Notes under the pieces: model-generated
The model's input: the letters and a program-made list of their open reading frames with translations, nothing else
Told to the model about the DNA's origin: nothing
Database searches by the model: none
Source: Streptomyces microflavus
Lineage (GTDB): Bacteria > Actinomycetota > Actinomycetes > Streptomycetales > Streptomycetaceae
DNA length: 64,000 nucleotides
NCBI RefSeq assembly: GCF_014650075.1
Contig: NZ_BMUG01000007.1
Span: 124,001-188,000, forward strand
Direction: 5' to 3'
Shown: piece by piece, positions 48,177-57,063 of the stretch
How the letters are laid out: the number at the start of each line of letters is the position of its first letter
Position numbering within the stretch: the first letter of the stretch is position 1
Program-made: the position numbers and the translations under genes

Positions 48177-49483
48177 GCGGGGGCCTCCGGGGCGGTGAGG
48201 GCGGTGGGTGCGAGCGGGATCTCGGCCGAGAGCACCGTGCCCTCGCCCGGCGCCGACTCGATCGTCAGTGTTCCGCCGAGCTGGTGCACACGGGCGCGGA
48301 TCGCGGGGAGCCCGTGGCCGCGGACGGTGTGGGGGCTGCGGACGGCTCCGGATTCCACGGTGAAGCCGCGGCCGTTGTCGCCGACGTCCAGGACCACCCG
48401 GTCGTCCAGGTGGGTCAGGGTCAGCCCGGCGGCGGTGGCGCCGGAGTGCTCCCGTACGTTGGCGAGGGCCCCCTGCGCGATGCGCAGCAGGGCCGACTGC
48501 ACCCGGTCCGGCAGCGGGGCGTGCGGGGTGCCCTCCACATGGCAGCGGACGGTGAGCGCCCCCTGAGCCTGGGCCGTTTCGCGGGCCGCCAGCGCGTGCA
48601 GGGCCGCCTCCAGGCCGCCGCCCTCCGCCAGATCGGCCGGGGCCAGGTCGTGGACGAAGCGGCGGGCCTCGGCGAGGTTGCGTTCCGCGATGCCGGTGGC
48701 CGTACGGACATGGCGGCGGGCCGCGTCCGGGTCCGCGCTCCAGGTGCGGTCGGCGGCCTGGAGCAGCATCTGCTGGCTGGACAGGCCCTGCGCGAGGGTG
48801 TCGTGGATCTCCATGGAGAGCCGCTGGCGCTCGGCGAGGGTCCCCTCGCGCCGCTCGGTGGCGGCCAGTTCGCGCCGGGTCCGCAGCAGGTCGTCGATCA
48901 GCTCGCGCTGACGTGCCGCCAGTTCCCGTTGGCGTACGGCCTGGCGCTGCATATGGACGAACACGGCGGTCGCGACGGCCGCCACGGCGGGCGGGGCGAG
49001 CACCAGGTTCGGGTCGAACCCGGTGGCCAGGCGCAGTTGCGCGGCCACCACGAACGCGGTCAGCAGCGCGACCAGGGCGAGCGCCGCACGCGGCGGCAGG
49101 ATGCGCAGCCCCGTGTAGAAGAGCGGCACCGCGCACCACGCGAAGCTCGGCGCGAGCACGACCAGCACCATCCAGACGGCCACGAGGACCCCGAGCCAGG
49201 TGAGCCGGCGCGGGGTGGGGCGCGAGCCGAGGACGGGGCCCAGGAGGTAGAGCACGGCCAGGGTGATCGACAGGGCGATGATCCACGGCGTACGGGCTTC
49301 GCCGGGGTGCCGCATCAGGAACCGGGTCAGCGAGGCGCCGAGCAGCAGGAAGAACGCGGCGTGCATGAGGAGCGCGAGCCAGCGGGCGTCGGGGTCCGAG
49401 GCGGGGGCGGGCCCGGGGTCGGTGGGCCCGTCTCCTACCGCGTCCTGGGGAGCGCTGTCCCGGGGATCACTTCCGTGGTCCAC
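48173..49483 (-). CDS. senS: Membrane histidine kinase (SenS-like)
   Basis: This 436-residue kinase of the HisKA_3 family has about five membrane helices in the N-half (residues about 35-175, including WLALLMHAAFFLLLGASLTR and ALALVALLTAFVVAAQLRLA), matching SenS. A coiled-coil linker precedes the dimerisation domain with the phospho-acceptor His in RLSMEIHDTLAQGLSSQQML. The ATPase has VVLDVGDNGRGF and GHGLPAIRARV. In S. reticuli the extracytoplasmic HbpS modulates this kinase in response to heme and redox stress. The GTG start faces the hbpS promoter region. Confidence 0.85.
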   Translation of the reverse strand: MDHGSDPRDSAPQDAVGDGPTDPGPAPASDPDARWLALLMHAAFFLLLGASLTRFLMRHPGEARTPWIIALSITLAVLYLLGPVLGSRPTPRRLTWLGVLVAVWMVLVVLAPSFAWCAVPLFYTGLRILPPRAALALVALLTAFVVAAQLRLATGFDPNLVLAPPAVAAVATAVFVHMQRQAVRQRELAARQRELIDDLLRTRRELAATERREGTLAERQRLSMEIHDTLAQGLSSQQMLLQAADRTWSADPDAARRHVRTATGIAERNLAEARRFVHDLAPADLAEGGGLEAALHALAARETAQAQGALTVRCHVEGTPHAPLPDRVQSALLRIAQGALANVREHSGATAAGLTLTHLDDRVVLDVGDNGRGFTVESGAVRSPHTVRGHGLPAIRARVHQLGGTLTIESAPGEGTVLSAEIPLAPTALTAPEAPA

Positions 49484-49520
49484 CTCTTACGTACCTCACC
49501 TTCCCTGTCGCCGGGCCCCG

Positions 49521-49550
49521 TTGACCTGCGCAGACCTGTGCTGACCTGCG
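49521..49550 (+). promoter_or_regulatory. Three 10-bp iterons in the hbpS-senS intergenic region
   Basis: TTGACCTGCG, CAGACCTGTG and CTGACCTGCG follow each other exactly, giving GACCTG at a 10-bp helical period. They lie 38 bp from the senS start and about 200 bp before hbpS. They are plausible binding sites for the SenR-like regulator; this is inference. Confidence 0.55.
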
Positions 49551-49753
49551 TGGATCCCTCCATGGTGGCCCGATCCGGTCACCCCCGCATCAACCGATCG
49601 GCTGACGGGGGCGTCGGCCGTACCGCGCGTCCCTTCCAGCCGGTACGTCGACCGTACGGACCCGGATCCGCCGGGAGGATCGATACCAGAGCGAAACGCC
49701 GGGACCGCCCGGACGAACCACCGGGCCGCCCCGGAAACCACCAAGGAGCCACC

Positions 49754-50311
49754 ATGAAGAAGCTGTCGCTGCGTACCCGTGTCCTGACCGGTACCGTCGC
49801 CGTCGCCGCCCTCGGGGCCGGGACCTTCGGCGCCGTCTCCGCGAGCGCTTCCGCCCCGGCCGCCGCCCCCGCCGCCGCGGTCAAGGCCGACACGAACAAC
49901 CGCAACCTCCAGCAGAGCACCCACCTCACCGTGGCCGCCGCCACCAAGGCCGCGCAGGCCACGCTGGACGCCGCGAAGAAGGAGAACCAGCGCGTCTCGG
50001 TCGCCGTCGTCGACCGCAACGGCAACACCATCGTGACGCTGCGCGGCGACGGAGCGGGCCCGCAGTCCCCCGAGTCGGCCGTGAAGAAGGCGTACACCGC
50101 CGTCTCCTGGAACGCCCCCACCTCCGAGCTGGCCAAGCGCCTGCAGCAGACCCCGAACCTGAAGGACATCCCTGGCACCCTGTTCCTCGCGGGTGGCGCT
50201 CCGGTGCAGGTCAAGGGCGCCCCGGTGGCGGGCATCGGGGTAGCCGGCGCGCCCAGCGGCGACCTCGACGAGAAGTTCGCCCAGGCGGGCGTCGCGGCCC
50301 TCGCCCGCTGA
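49754..50311 (+). CDS. hbpS: HbpS-like secreted heme-binding protein (GlcG/DUF336 family)
   Basis: This 185-residue protein has a Sec signal (MKKLSLRTRVLTGTVAVAAL, cleavage near ASASA) and a GlcG-type domain with LTVAAATKAAQATLDAAKKE, VSVAVVDRNGNTIVTLRGDG, a helical KKAYTAVSW segment and VAGIGVAGAPSGDLDEKFAQ. HbpS octamers bind heme and interact with SenS outside the membrane, acting as a redox accessory sensor. A strong AAGGAG site precedes ATG 49754. It stands divergent from senS-senR, which supports the assignment. Confidence 0.88.
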   Translation: MKKLSLRTRVLTGTVAVAALGAGTFGAVSASASAPAAAPAAAVKADTNNRNLQQSTHLTVAAATKAAQATLDAAKKENQRVSVAVVDRNGNTIVTLRGDGAGPQSPESAVKKAYTAVSWNAPTSELAKRLQQTPNLKDIPGTLFLAGGAPVQVKGAPVAGIGVAGAPSGDLDEKFAQAGVAALAR

Positions 50312-50344
50312 CCGCCACCGCACCACGCACGGAACGGAGTACCC

Positions 50345-50941
50345 ATGAACGCCCTCGATCACGACCTGCTCACCGCCGCACGCACCGGCGACACCGACGG
50401 TGTGCGCACCGCGATCGAGGGCGGCGCCCGGGTCGACGCCCGCGACGAGGAGCTCCGTACCCCGCTGCTCCTCGCCGTCCACGGCGACCGGGTGGAGGCG
50501 GCCCGGATGCTCGTGGCGGCCGGGGCCGATCCGGACGCCCAGGACCGGCGTGAGGAGAGCCCGTGGCTGGCCACCGGCGTCACCGGCAGCGTCGCGATGC
50601 TGCACGTCCTGCTGCCCGCCGGGCCCGACCTGACCCTGCGCAACCGGTTCGGCGGCATCGCGCTCATCCCCGCGAGCGAGCGCGGCCATGTCGCTTACGT
50701 ACGGGAGGTGCTGCGCCTCACCGACATCGACGTGGACCACGTCAACCGGCTCGGCTGGACCGCCCTGCTGGAGGCGGTGATCCTCGGCGACGGCGGCCGG
50801 GCGCACCTGGAGGTGGTGGAGGCGCTGCTGGCGGCCGGTGCCACGCCGGGGCTGCCCGACGGGGACGGGGTCACGGCCCTGGCCCATGCCGAGCGGCGCG
50901 GGTTCACGGAGCTCGCCGCGCTGCTGCGGGCCGCCGCGTGA
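50345..50941 (+). CDS. Ankyrin-repeat protein
   Basis: This 198-residue protein is made of about five ankyrin repeats, for example LLTAARTGDTDGVRTAIEGG, RTPLLLAVHGDRVEAARMLV and GWTALLEAVILGDGGRAHLE. No other domain or signal is present, so it is a cytoplasmic binding protein. Its start follows hbpS by 33 bp and its stop overlaps the next GTG start (GTGA), so hbpS, this gene and the propeller lipoprotein may form one operon. Confidence 0.9.
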   Translation: MNALDHDLLTAARTGDTDGVRTAIEGGARVDARDEELRTPLLLAVHGDRVEAARMLVAAGADPDAQDRREESPWLATGVTGSVAMLHVLLPAGPDLTLRNRFGGIALIPASERGHVAYVREVLRLTDIDVDHVNRLGWTALLEAVILGDGGRAHLEVVEALLAAGATPGLPDGDGVTALAHAERRGFTELAALLRAAA

Positions 50942-52248
50942 CCGGCGTGCGAGGCGTGCGCGGCCCGCGCGCAGCCCTCGCCGTTCCCTTGCGTACGCCC
51001 CCGACGCCTCTCCCGGCTCGTGCGCCTCGCACCTCCCGCGCGCGCCGGCTCACGCTGGTGCTCGCCGCGGCCGCCGTACTCGCCGGCTGCACGACCGGCA
51101 CCACCGGCACCACCGGCGCGTCCGGTACGACGGAAGCCGCCCCGGACGCGCCGGGAACCACCGCCTCCGCCGCCCCGAAGACCTCACCCGCCCCCGCCCA
51201 GGGCACCGCCCGCACCCCCCGCGGCACCCTCCTCGTAGCCGACTTCGGCAGCGACACCGTGACCTTCGTCGACCCCGGGCGCGACGGTTCGGGCCGGGGC
51301 GGCAAGGCCATCGGCTCGGTCGAGGTCGGTACCGCCCCCTACGGCCTCGTCGTCGGTGAGGACGGCCGCGCCTGGGTCGCCACCGCCGAAGGCGTCGCCG
51401 TCGTGGACACGCAGCGGCGGACCCGGCTCGCGCTCGTCCCGTACGAGACGGAGACCGGGCCCGTCACCACCGGCGAGTACCGGGGCGGCGGCATGGGCAT
51501 CGCCCTCGCCCCCGACGGCCGGCACGTCTACGTCGGGGTCAACGTGCCCGACGGCAACGGCACGGTGGAAGTCATCGACACCGCGAGCCGCGAGGTCACC
51601 GGGACCGCGCCGGTCGGCCGCCGCCCCTTCGACGTGGACGTCTCGCCGGACGGCCGCGAGGTGTACGCCACCGACCACGACTCCTTCGACGTGACGGCGG
51701 TGGACGCCCGGACGCTGAAGACCCGGCGCATGGAAGTCGCACCGTACGGGACGGAGGGCGGGCTCGGCTCCTGGCTGAAGCCGCACTACGCCGTCGTACG
51801 CCCCCAGGACGGGAAGCTGCTGCTGCCGTTCGAGGGGGAGCGGCTCGCGGTCCTCGACCCGCGCACCGGCGAGGTGGCGATCGAGCGCATGACCGCGAAC
51901 ACGCACCAGCACGGCGCGGCCCTCGCCCCCGACGGCACCCTTCTCGTCGTCGGCACCGGCCCGATCGGCTCGGACGACGAGGACCCCTCGCTCACCGTCC
52001 GCACCCCGGACGGCGAGGAGCGGATCGTCCCGCTGGACGGGCCGCACGAGGACGTGGCGGTGTCGGAGGACGGCCGCACGGCGTACGTCACCGGCGGGTT
52101 CACCCGTGACGGGTACTGGAACGGCATCACCGTCGTCGATCTTGAAGACGCGAAAAGGGACGTGAGGAACGACGGGAGCAGCGACGGGAAGAGCGAGCCG
52201 GTTCGGCTGGAGGCAGGCAACCGACCCCTCGGTATCGCCGTCCTCTGA
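50938..52248 (+). CDS. YncE/YVTN-type beta-propeller lipoprotein
   Basis: This 436-residue protein starts at a GTG that overlaps the ankyrin gene stop. The signal is preceded by a 35-residue n-region and ends in the lipobox VLAGCTT, followed by a Thr/Gly/Ala-rich linker. The mature part is a seven-bladed propeller with the YVTN pattern (GIALAPDGRHVYVGVNVPDG, DVDVSPDGREVYATDHD, GRTAYVTGGFTRDGYW). Function unknown; such proteins bind ligands or are linked to redox/copper systems. The very long n-region might mean a start further inside. Confidence 0.82.
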   Translation: MTGVRGVRGPRAALAVPLRTPPTPLPARAPRTSRARRLTLVLAAAAVLAGCTTGTTGTTGASGTTEAAPDAPGTTASAAPKTSPAPAQGTARTPRGTLLVADFGSDTVTFVDPGRDGSGRGGKAIGSVEVGTAPYGLVVGEDGRAWVATAEGVAVVDTQRRTRLALVPYETETGPVTTGEYRGGGMGIALAPDGRHVYVGVNVPDGNGTVEVIDTASREVTGTAPVGRRPFDVDVSPDGREVYATDHDSFDVTAVDARTLKTRRMEVAPYGTEGGLGSWLKPHYAVVRPQDGKLLLPFEGERLAVLDPRTGEVAIERMTANTHQHGAALAPDGTLLVVGTGPIGSDDEDPSLTVRTPDGEERIVPLDGPHEDVAVSEDGRTAYVTGGFTRDGYWNGITVVDLEDAKRDVRNDGSSDGKSEPVRLEAGNRPLGIAVL

Positions 52249-52319
52249 GGCAGAGCCGTCCGCCCGTCCCCCGGGGCGGGCGGCTCCTTCCCGTCCGCCG
52301 ACGTACCGCATCCGGCGCC

Positions 52320-52325
52320 TAGGAT
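52320..52325 (+). promoter_or_regulatory. -10 box TAGGAT of the M1 peptidase gene
   Basis: TAGGAT, then CGACCG, then GTG at 52332. No Shine-Dalgarno sequence is seen. Confidence 0.6.
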
Positions 52326-52331
52326 CGACCG

Positions 52332-53729
52332 GTGAACCACCGCCCCCCGGCCGCCGCCGCCCCCCTCCTGCTCGCCCTCGTCCTCCTCGGCGCGGGCTGC
52401 TCCGGCGGGGTCGAAGGCACCCCGGGCGCGGTCGGAGTGCGCGACCCGTACTTCCCGGGGCTCGGCAACGGTGGCTACGACGTCACGCACTACGGCCTGG
52501 AGCTCGACGTCGACCCGGCCGCCGACCGGCTGCGCGGCACGGCGACGATCACCGCCCGCGCCACCCAGGACCTGAGCGCCTTCCACCTCGACCTGGCCGG
52601 GCTCGACGTGGAGAGCGCCACCGTGGAGGGGAAGCCCGCGGCCGTGAACCGGGCGGGCAAGGAGCTGACGATCCGTCCGGGCGGGGCGGTGGAGGGCCGG
52701 CTGCGCAAGGGGCGCACGTTCACCACCGTCGTGCGCTACTCCGGCGCCCCGCAGGCCATCACCGATCCCGACGGGTCGAAGGAGGGCTGGCTGCGGACGG
52801 CGGACGGCGCGGTCGCCCTCGGTGAGCCGACCGGTTCGATGGCCTGGTTCCCCGGCAACCACCACCCGAGCGACAAGGCCACGTACGACATCGAGGTCAC
52901 CGTCCCCGACCCGCTGACGGCCGTCTCCAACGGGCAGCTGGTGTCCCGCAACACAGCCGGCGGCCGTACCTCTTACCACTGGCGGACCGCCGAACCCATG
53001 GCGAGCTATCTGGCGACCGTCGCCGTGGGGCGGTTCACCACGCAGCAGTCGCGCACGCCCGACGGCATCCGGCTGTTCACCGCCGTGGACCCGGAGTCGG
53101 CGGCCGCGAGCAAGGACGTGCTGGCGCGGATCCCGGACGTACTCGCCTGGTCGGCGGAGAAGTTCGGCCCGTACCCCTTCACCTCCGCCGGGGCCATCGT
53201 GGAGCGCACGGGCGACTCGACGTACGCCCTGGAGACCCAGACCCGGCCCGTCTTCCCCGGCCCGCCCGACACCGCGCTCCTCGTCCACGAACTGGCCCAC
53301 CAGTGGTTCGGCAACTCCGTCACCCCCGCGACCTGGCGGGACATGTGGCTCAACGAGGGCTTCGCCACGTACGCGGAGTGGCTCTGGGCCGCCGACCACG
53401 AGGGCGTACCGGTGCAGGAGAGCTTCGACGAGGCGTACGAGGACGACGCCAACTGGGCCTTCCCGCCCGCCGATCCGCCGACCGCCGTCGAGCTGTCCGA
53501 CGCGCCGGTGTACGGGCGCGGGGCCATGGTCGTCCACCGGCTCCGGCTCGCGATCGACGACGACAAGGCGTTCTTCGCCCTGGTCAGAGGGTGGACGAAG
53601 GCGCACCGGCACGGGAACGCCTCGACCGACGACTTCACCGCGTACGTGGAGCAGGAGACGGGCCAGGACCTGACGGGGCTGTGGGACGCCTGGCTGTACG
53701 GCGAAAGCCGGCCGCCCGAGGAGGGCTGA
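52332..53729 (+). CDS. M1-family metallopeptidase lipoprotein
   Basis: This is a 465-residue protein. A lipobox LGAGCSG after a short hydrophobic signal anchors it outside. The N-terminal aminopeptidase-N-like beta domain (YDVTHYGLELDVDPAADRLR) is followed by the catalytic domain with HELAHQWFGN near residue 318 (zinc-binding HExxH) and the third ligand Glu in WLNEGFATYAEW 18 residues later. GSMAWFPGNHHP stands where a GxMEN motif is expected, so exopeptidase specificity may differ. It lacks the long C-terminal domain of full M1 enzymes. Leaderless GTG start. Confidence 0.9.
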   Translation: MNHRPPAAAAPLLLALVLLGAGCSGGVEGTPGAVGVRDPYFPGLGNGGYDVTHYGLELDVDPAADRLRGTATITARATQDLSAFHLDLAGLDVESATVEGKPAAVNRAGKELTIRPGGAVEGRLRKGRTFTTVVRYSGAPQAITDPDGSKEGWLRTADGAVALGEPTGSMAWFPGNHHPSDKATYDIEVTVPDPLTAVSNGQLVSRNTAGGRTSYHWRTAEPMASYLATVAVGRFTTQQSRTPDGIRLFTAVDPESAAASKDVLARIPDVLAWSAEKFGPYPFTSAGAIVERTGDSTYALETQTRPVFPGPPDTALLVHELAHQWFGNSVTPATWRDMWLNEGFATYAEWLWAADHEGVPVQESFDEAYEDDANWAFPPADPPTAVELSDAPVYGRGAMVVHRLRLAIDDDKAFFALVRGWTKAHRHGNASTDDFTAYVEQETGQDLTGLWDAWLYGESRPPEEG

Positions 53730-53757
53730 CCGGCTTCCCCGCACACAACCGCAGGTG

Positions 53758-55380
53758 TTACTTGACGTTGACCCCGGTCCAGGTGGCCGAGACCGCCTTC
53801 AGCTCCTCGCTGTCCGCGCCGAACAGGTCGGTCGCCGCCTTCTCGGTCGCGACGCGCGCGCCCGCGTAGTCGGTGGTGGAGGTCATGTACACGGAGAGGG
53901 CCTTGTACCAGATCTGGTACGCCTTCTCCCGGCCGATGCCCGTCAGCGTCGAGCCGTCGGAGGTGGGGGAGTCGTAGTCGACGCCGTTGACCGTCTTCTT
54001 TCCGCTGCCCTCGGACAGGAGGTAGAAGAAGTGGTTGGCGACGCCGGAGGAGTGGTGGACGTCCAGGTCGCCGAGGTTCTCGTCCCAGTAGTCGGCCGAG
54101 CTGCCGTCCTTGCTGGGCTGGTCCATGTAGCGCAGCGGGGTGCCGTCGCCGTTGATGTCGATCTTCTCGCCGATGAGGTAGTCCCCGGCGTCGGACGCGT
54201 TGTCGGCGAAGAACTCCACCGAGGTGCCGAGGATGTCGCTGGTCGCCTCGTTGAGGCCGCCGGACTCGCCCGCGTAGTCCAGGTTGGCGGTGGCGGAGGT
54301 GAGGCCGTGGGTCATCTCGTGGCCCGCGACGTCGATGGCGGTGAGCGCGCTCTTGTTGCCCTCGCCGTCGCCGTAGGTCATGCAGAAGCAGCTGTCGTCC
54401 CAGAAGGCGTTGACGTACGCGTTGCCGTAGTGGACCCGGGAGTAGGCGGCCTTGCCGTCGCCCGCGATGCCGTCGCGGCCGAGTGCGCTCTTGTAGAAGT
54501 CCCAGGTCTTCGCGGCGCCGTAGTGGGCGTCGACGGCGGCGGTCTGCCGGTCGTCGCCGGTGCCGTCGCCCCAGGTGTCGTCGTCGTCCGTGACGAGTGC
54601 GCCGGTGCCGGACGATCCCTGGTTCAGGTCGTACGTCTTGTGGCCGCCGCGGTCGCCGTCGGTCAGCTCGAAGCCCGCGTCGGTCTTCGTGGTGGTGATC
54701 TCGACCTCGCCGCTGTACTGGCTGTTGCCGGTACCGGTCTCGACCGCCTCGTAGCTGTGCAGCTTCTTGCCGGTCGTGGCGTCGGTGATGGTGTGGACCC
54801 GGCTCGGCGTGCCGTCCTTCTGCACACCGGTCCTGACGGTCTCGAAGGCGAGGACGGGTGTTCCGCCGTGGCCCGCCCAGATGACCTTGCGGGCGCCGGC
54901 CGCCGTGCTCTTCAGCTTCGGCGTGGTCGAGGCCACGGCTATCTTCGCGTCGGTCGCCTTGTTGACGCCCTTGAGCGTGCCGGTGGCGGCGGTGTGGGTG
55001 ACCAGGTCGCCGCCGAGGACGGGCAGGCCGGCGTAGGTGCGCTCGTAGCGGGTGTGGACGGTGCCCTTGGCGTCGGTGATGACGTCACGGACGATCAGCT
55101 TCTCCTGGGCGCCGAGCTTCAGGGCCTTCGCCACCGGAGCGGTCTCCGCCTGCGCCGACCTGATGGCGGTGGCGCGCTGGGCCGAGGGGTTCACGCCGAG
55201 CGCGGCGGCCGTGGAGGGTGCGGCCGAGGGGGCGTCGCTCTCACCGGGGGTGGCGACCGCGGAACCGGTCTGGACTCCGGCGACCACCATCGCGGCGACC
55301 GCCGCGAGTGCTGCGAGCCGACGGGTGGTGCGGGTGGTGCGCGTGGCGCGGGAGTTGTGGGGGGTGGTGTGGAGGTTCAT
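53758..55380 (-). CDS. Secreted M4 (thermolysin-like) neutral metalloprotease
   Basis: This 540-residue preproprotein has a signal peptide (TRRLAALAAVAAMVVAGVQT), a propeptide with FTP/PepSY-like repeats (about 50-210) and a catalytic domain. The catalytic domain has the zinc motif GHEMTHGLTSATANLDYAGE near residue 354, the third ligand Glu in GGLNEATSDILGTSVEF and the active-site His in DVHHSSGVANHFFYLL. The pair of adjacent Cys in DDSCFCMTYGD is common in Streptomyces members. Start ATG 55380 after GGAGAAC. It probably degrades extracellular protein. It is convergent with the M1 gene. Confidence 0.94.
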   Translation of the reverse strand: MNLHTTPHNSRATRTTRTTRRLAALAAVAAMVVAGVQTGSAVATPGESDAPSAAPSTAAALGVNPSAQRATAIRSAQAETAPVAKALKLGAQEKLIVRDVITDAKGTVHTRYERTYAGLPVLGGDLVTHTAATGTLKGVNKATDAKIAVASTTPKLKSTAAGARKVIWAGHGGTPVLAFETVRTGVQKDGTPSRVHTITDATTGKKLHSYEAVETGTGNSQYSGEVEITTTKTDAGFELTDGDRGGHKTYDLNQGSSGTGALVTDDDDTWGDGTGDDRQTAAVDAHYGAAKTWDFYKSALGRDGIAGDGKAAYSRVHYGNAYVNAFWDDSCFCMTYGDGEGNKSALTAIDVAGHEMTHGLTSATANLDYAGESGGLNEATSDILGTSVEFFADNASDAGDYLIGEKIDINGDGTPLRYMDQPSKDGSSADYWDENLGDLDVHHSSGVANHFFYLLSEGSGKKTVNGVDYDSPTSDGSTLTGIGREKAYQIWYKALSVYMTSTTDYAGARVATEKAATDLFGADSEELKAVSATWTGVNVK

Positions 55381-55656
55381 GTGTGTTCTCCGTTGGTCGT
55401 CCTGTGGGGGGACTACGAGCGGAGAGCGTGCCACCGAATGAGCGAAATTGACGGTGTGCCGACAATTGCCTCACAAGTTTTTGACCACTTCTTGTCCGAC
55501 AGGGATGCCGTGGTGTCCGGTATTCGGTGGAGTGGCGTGCTTTTGGTGTGCCGTACACGTGAGTTGACGGCGCATCACGCACGGGAGCCCCCGGCCGTCT
55601 GCGCGGCCGGGGGCTCCCGTGGAGATGTGCAGATGTGGAGATGTGGTGCGTTCGGG
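55381..55656. other. Intergenic region upstream of the M4 protease
   Basis: The first 180 bp form the protease promoter region, which is AT richer than average (about 55436-55560). A dyad ACAATTGCCTC/GAGCGAAATTG-like segment near 55440-55475 is not perfect. The rest holds the terD terminator. No ORF supported. Confidence 0.4.
55581..55620 (-). terminator. terD terminator, 17-bp perfect stem
   Basis: ACGGGAGCCCCCGGCCG pairs with CGGCCGGGGGCTCCCGT around TCTGCG, 36 nt past the terD stop. Confidence 0.9.
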
Positions 55657-56232
55657 TCAGAGGTTGACGCCGAAGTCGCGGGCGATGCCGCTGAGGCCGG
55701 AGGCGTAACCCTGGCCGACCGCGCGGAACTTCCACTCGGCACCGTTGCGGTAGAGCTCGCCGAAGACCATGGCGGTCTCGGTGGCGGCGTCCTCGCTCAG
55801 GTCGTAGCGGGCGATCTCGGCGCCGCCGGCCTGGTTGAGGATGCGGATGAACGCGTTCCGGACCTGGCCGAAGTTCTGGCTGCGGTTCTCGGCGTCGTAG
55901 ATGGAGACCGGGAAGACGATCTTGTCCACGTCGGCCGGGAGACCCGCCAGGTTGACGTTGATCTGCTCGTCGTCGCCCTCGCCCTCACCCGTGACGTTGT
56001 CACCGGTGTGCACGATGGTCTGGTCCGGCGTCGACTTGTTGTTGAAGAAGACGAAGTGGCCGTCGGAGACGACCTTCCCCGCCGGGGTGACCGCGATCGC
56101 CGAGGCGTCGAGGTCGAAGTCGGTGCCGGTGGTGGTGCGGACGTCCCAGCCGAGGCCGACCGTGACGGCGGTCAGGCCCGGGGCCTCCTTGGTGAGCGAG
56201 ACGTTGCCGCCCTTGGACAGGCTTACAGCCAT
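55657..56232 (-). CDS. terD: TerD-family tellurium/stress resistance protein
   Basis: This 191-residue calcium-binding beta-sandwich protein has the family's canonical motifs MAVSLSKGGNVSLTKEAPGL, VGLGWDVRTTTGTDFDLDAS, DGHFVFFNNKSTPDQ, GEGEGDDEQINVNLAGLPAD and SIYDAENRSQNFGQVRNAFI. The Asp-rich loops bind calcium. TerD proteins are linked to tellurite, phage and envelope stress and, in Streptomyces, to normal differentiation. GGAAAGGGA precedes the start. It is monocistronic. Confidence 0.95.
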   Translation of the reverse strand: MAVSLSKGGNVSLTKEAPGLTAVTVGLGWDVRTTTGTDFDLDASAIAVTPAGKVVSDGHFVFFNNKSTPDQTIVHTGDNVTGEGEGDDEQINVNLAGLPADVDKIVFPVSIYDAENRSQNFGQVRNAFIRILNQAGGAEIARYDLSEDAATETAMVFGELYRNGAEWKFRAVGQGYASGLSGIARDFGVNL

Positions 56233-56457
56233 GGGATGTCCCTTTCCTCGTCGTGTGCGGGCTTCGTGCCATCACGAAAGCTACCGTCACCCGTCCTAAC
56301 GCAGTCAGCAGACCATGAGGTTCCTGTTCGCTTTACTTTCTTTGCCGAACTTCCTCCTGATGAGACCCGAAGAGACCCTGATGAGACCCCGAAGAGGGGC
56401 CAGGAAGGGGAGTCCGGGTGCAAAAGAAGGTGACGAAGGGGGTGCGGGGCGGGGAAC

Positions 56458-56892
56458 ATGGGTGTCATGTCCGGGCCCTATGTCATCCGCGGCTCGGTCT
56501 CCCTTCCGGAGGCCGAGCTCATGTGGCGTTTCTCCCGCTCCTCCGGGCCCGGCGGCCAGCACGTCAACACCAGCGACTCCCAGGTGGAGCTGCGCTTCGA
56601 CCTGGCGGCGACCGACGCGCTCCCCGATGTCTGGAAGGCGCGGGCGCTGGAGCGGCTGGCGGGCAGGCTGGTGGGCGGGGTGATCGCCGTACGCGCCTCG
56701 GAGCACCGCTCCCAGTGGCGCAACCGCGAGACGGCCGCCGTCCGGCTGGCCGCGCTCCTGGCCGAGGCCACGGCGCCGCCGCCCAAGCCGCGGGTCAAGC
56801 GCAAGATCCCGCGCGGGATCAACGAGCGCCGACTGCGCGAGAAGAAGCAGCGCGGCGACACCAAGCGCGGCCGCTCGGGCCGGGACTGGTGA
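56458..56892 (+). CDS. arfB: Peptidyl-tRNA hydrolase ArfB-like ribosome rescue factor
   Basis: This 144-residue protein has the class I release-factor GGQ motif in RSSGPGGQHVNTSDSQVEL near residues 28-46 and a basic, unstructured C-terminal tail (KPRVKRKIPRGINERRLREK then KKQRGDTKRGRS) that enters the empty mRNA channel. It frees stalled ribosomes without a stop codon. ATG 56458 has a weak GGGG site; ATG 56467 is an alternative. It lies beside terD as in other streptomycetes. Confidence 0.93.
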   Translation: MGVMSGPYVIRGSVSLPEAELMWRFSRSSGPGGQHVNTSDSQVELRFDLAATDALPDVWKARALERLAGRLVGGVIAVRASEHRSQWRNRETAAVRLAALLAEATAPPPKPRVKRKIPRGINERRLREKKQRGDTKRGRSGRDW

Positions 56893-56899
56893 CGGCGGG

Positions 56900-57063
56900 G
56901 CCCACGCCCCGTCACCCCCGCTCGAAGTGCGTCGGTGTCGCCCCAGCTGCCGGCAGTGCCGCTTGAAGTACGTCAACGTCACCCCAGCTGTAGGCGGCTT
57001 CCCTGGAAGTACGTCAGCGTCACCCCAGCTGCCGGTAGCGCCCCTTGAAGTACGTCAGCGGCT
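56900..57063. repeat. 41-bp tandem repeat of the flavin reductase gene 3' end
   Basis: Three exact-period units lie at 56941-56981, 56982-57022 and 57023-57063, with a degenerate fourth at 56900-56940. The core CCCCAGCTGCCGG...TTGAAGTACGTCA is the reverse complement of the gene's last codons (TYFKGRYRQLG and stop). The authentic stop lies at the junction of units 2 and 3, so units 1 and 2 are non-coding copies downstream. Confidence 0.95.

Noticed and set aside
49521..49550. Iterons as part of a plasmid-type replication origin
   Set aside because: Only three 10-bp units, no rep gene, and the location between senS and hbpS fits regulation.
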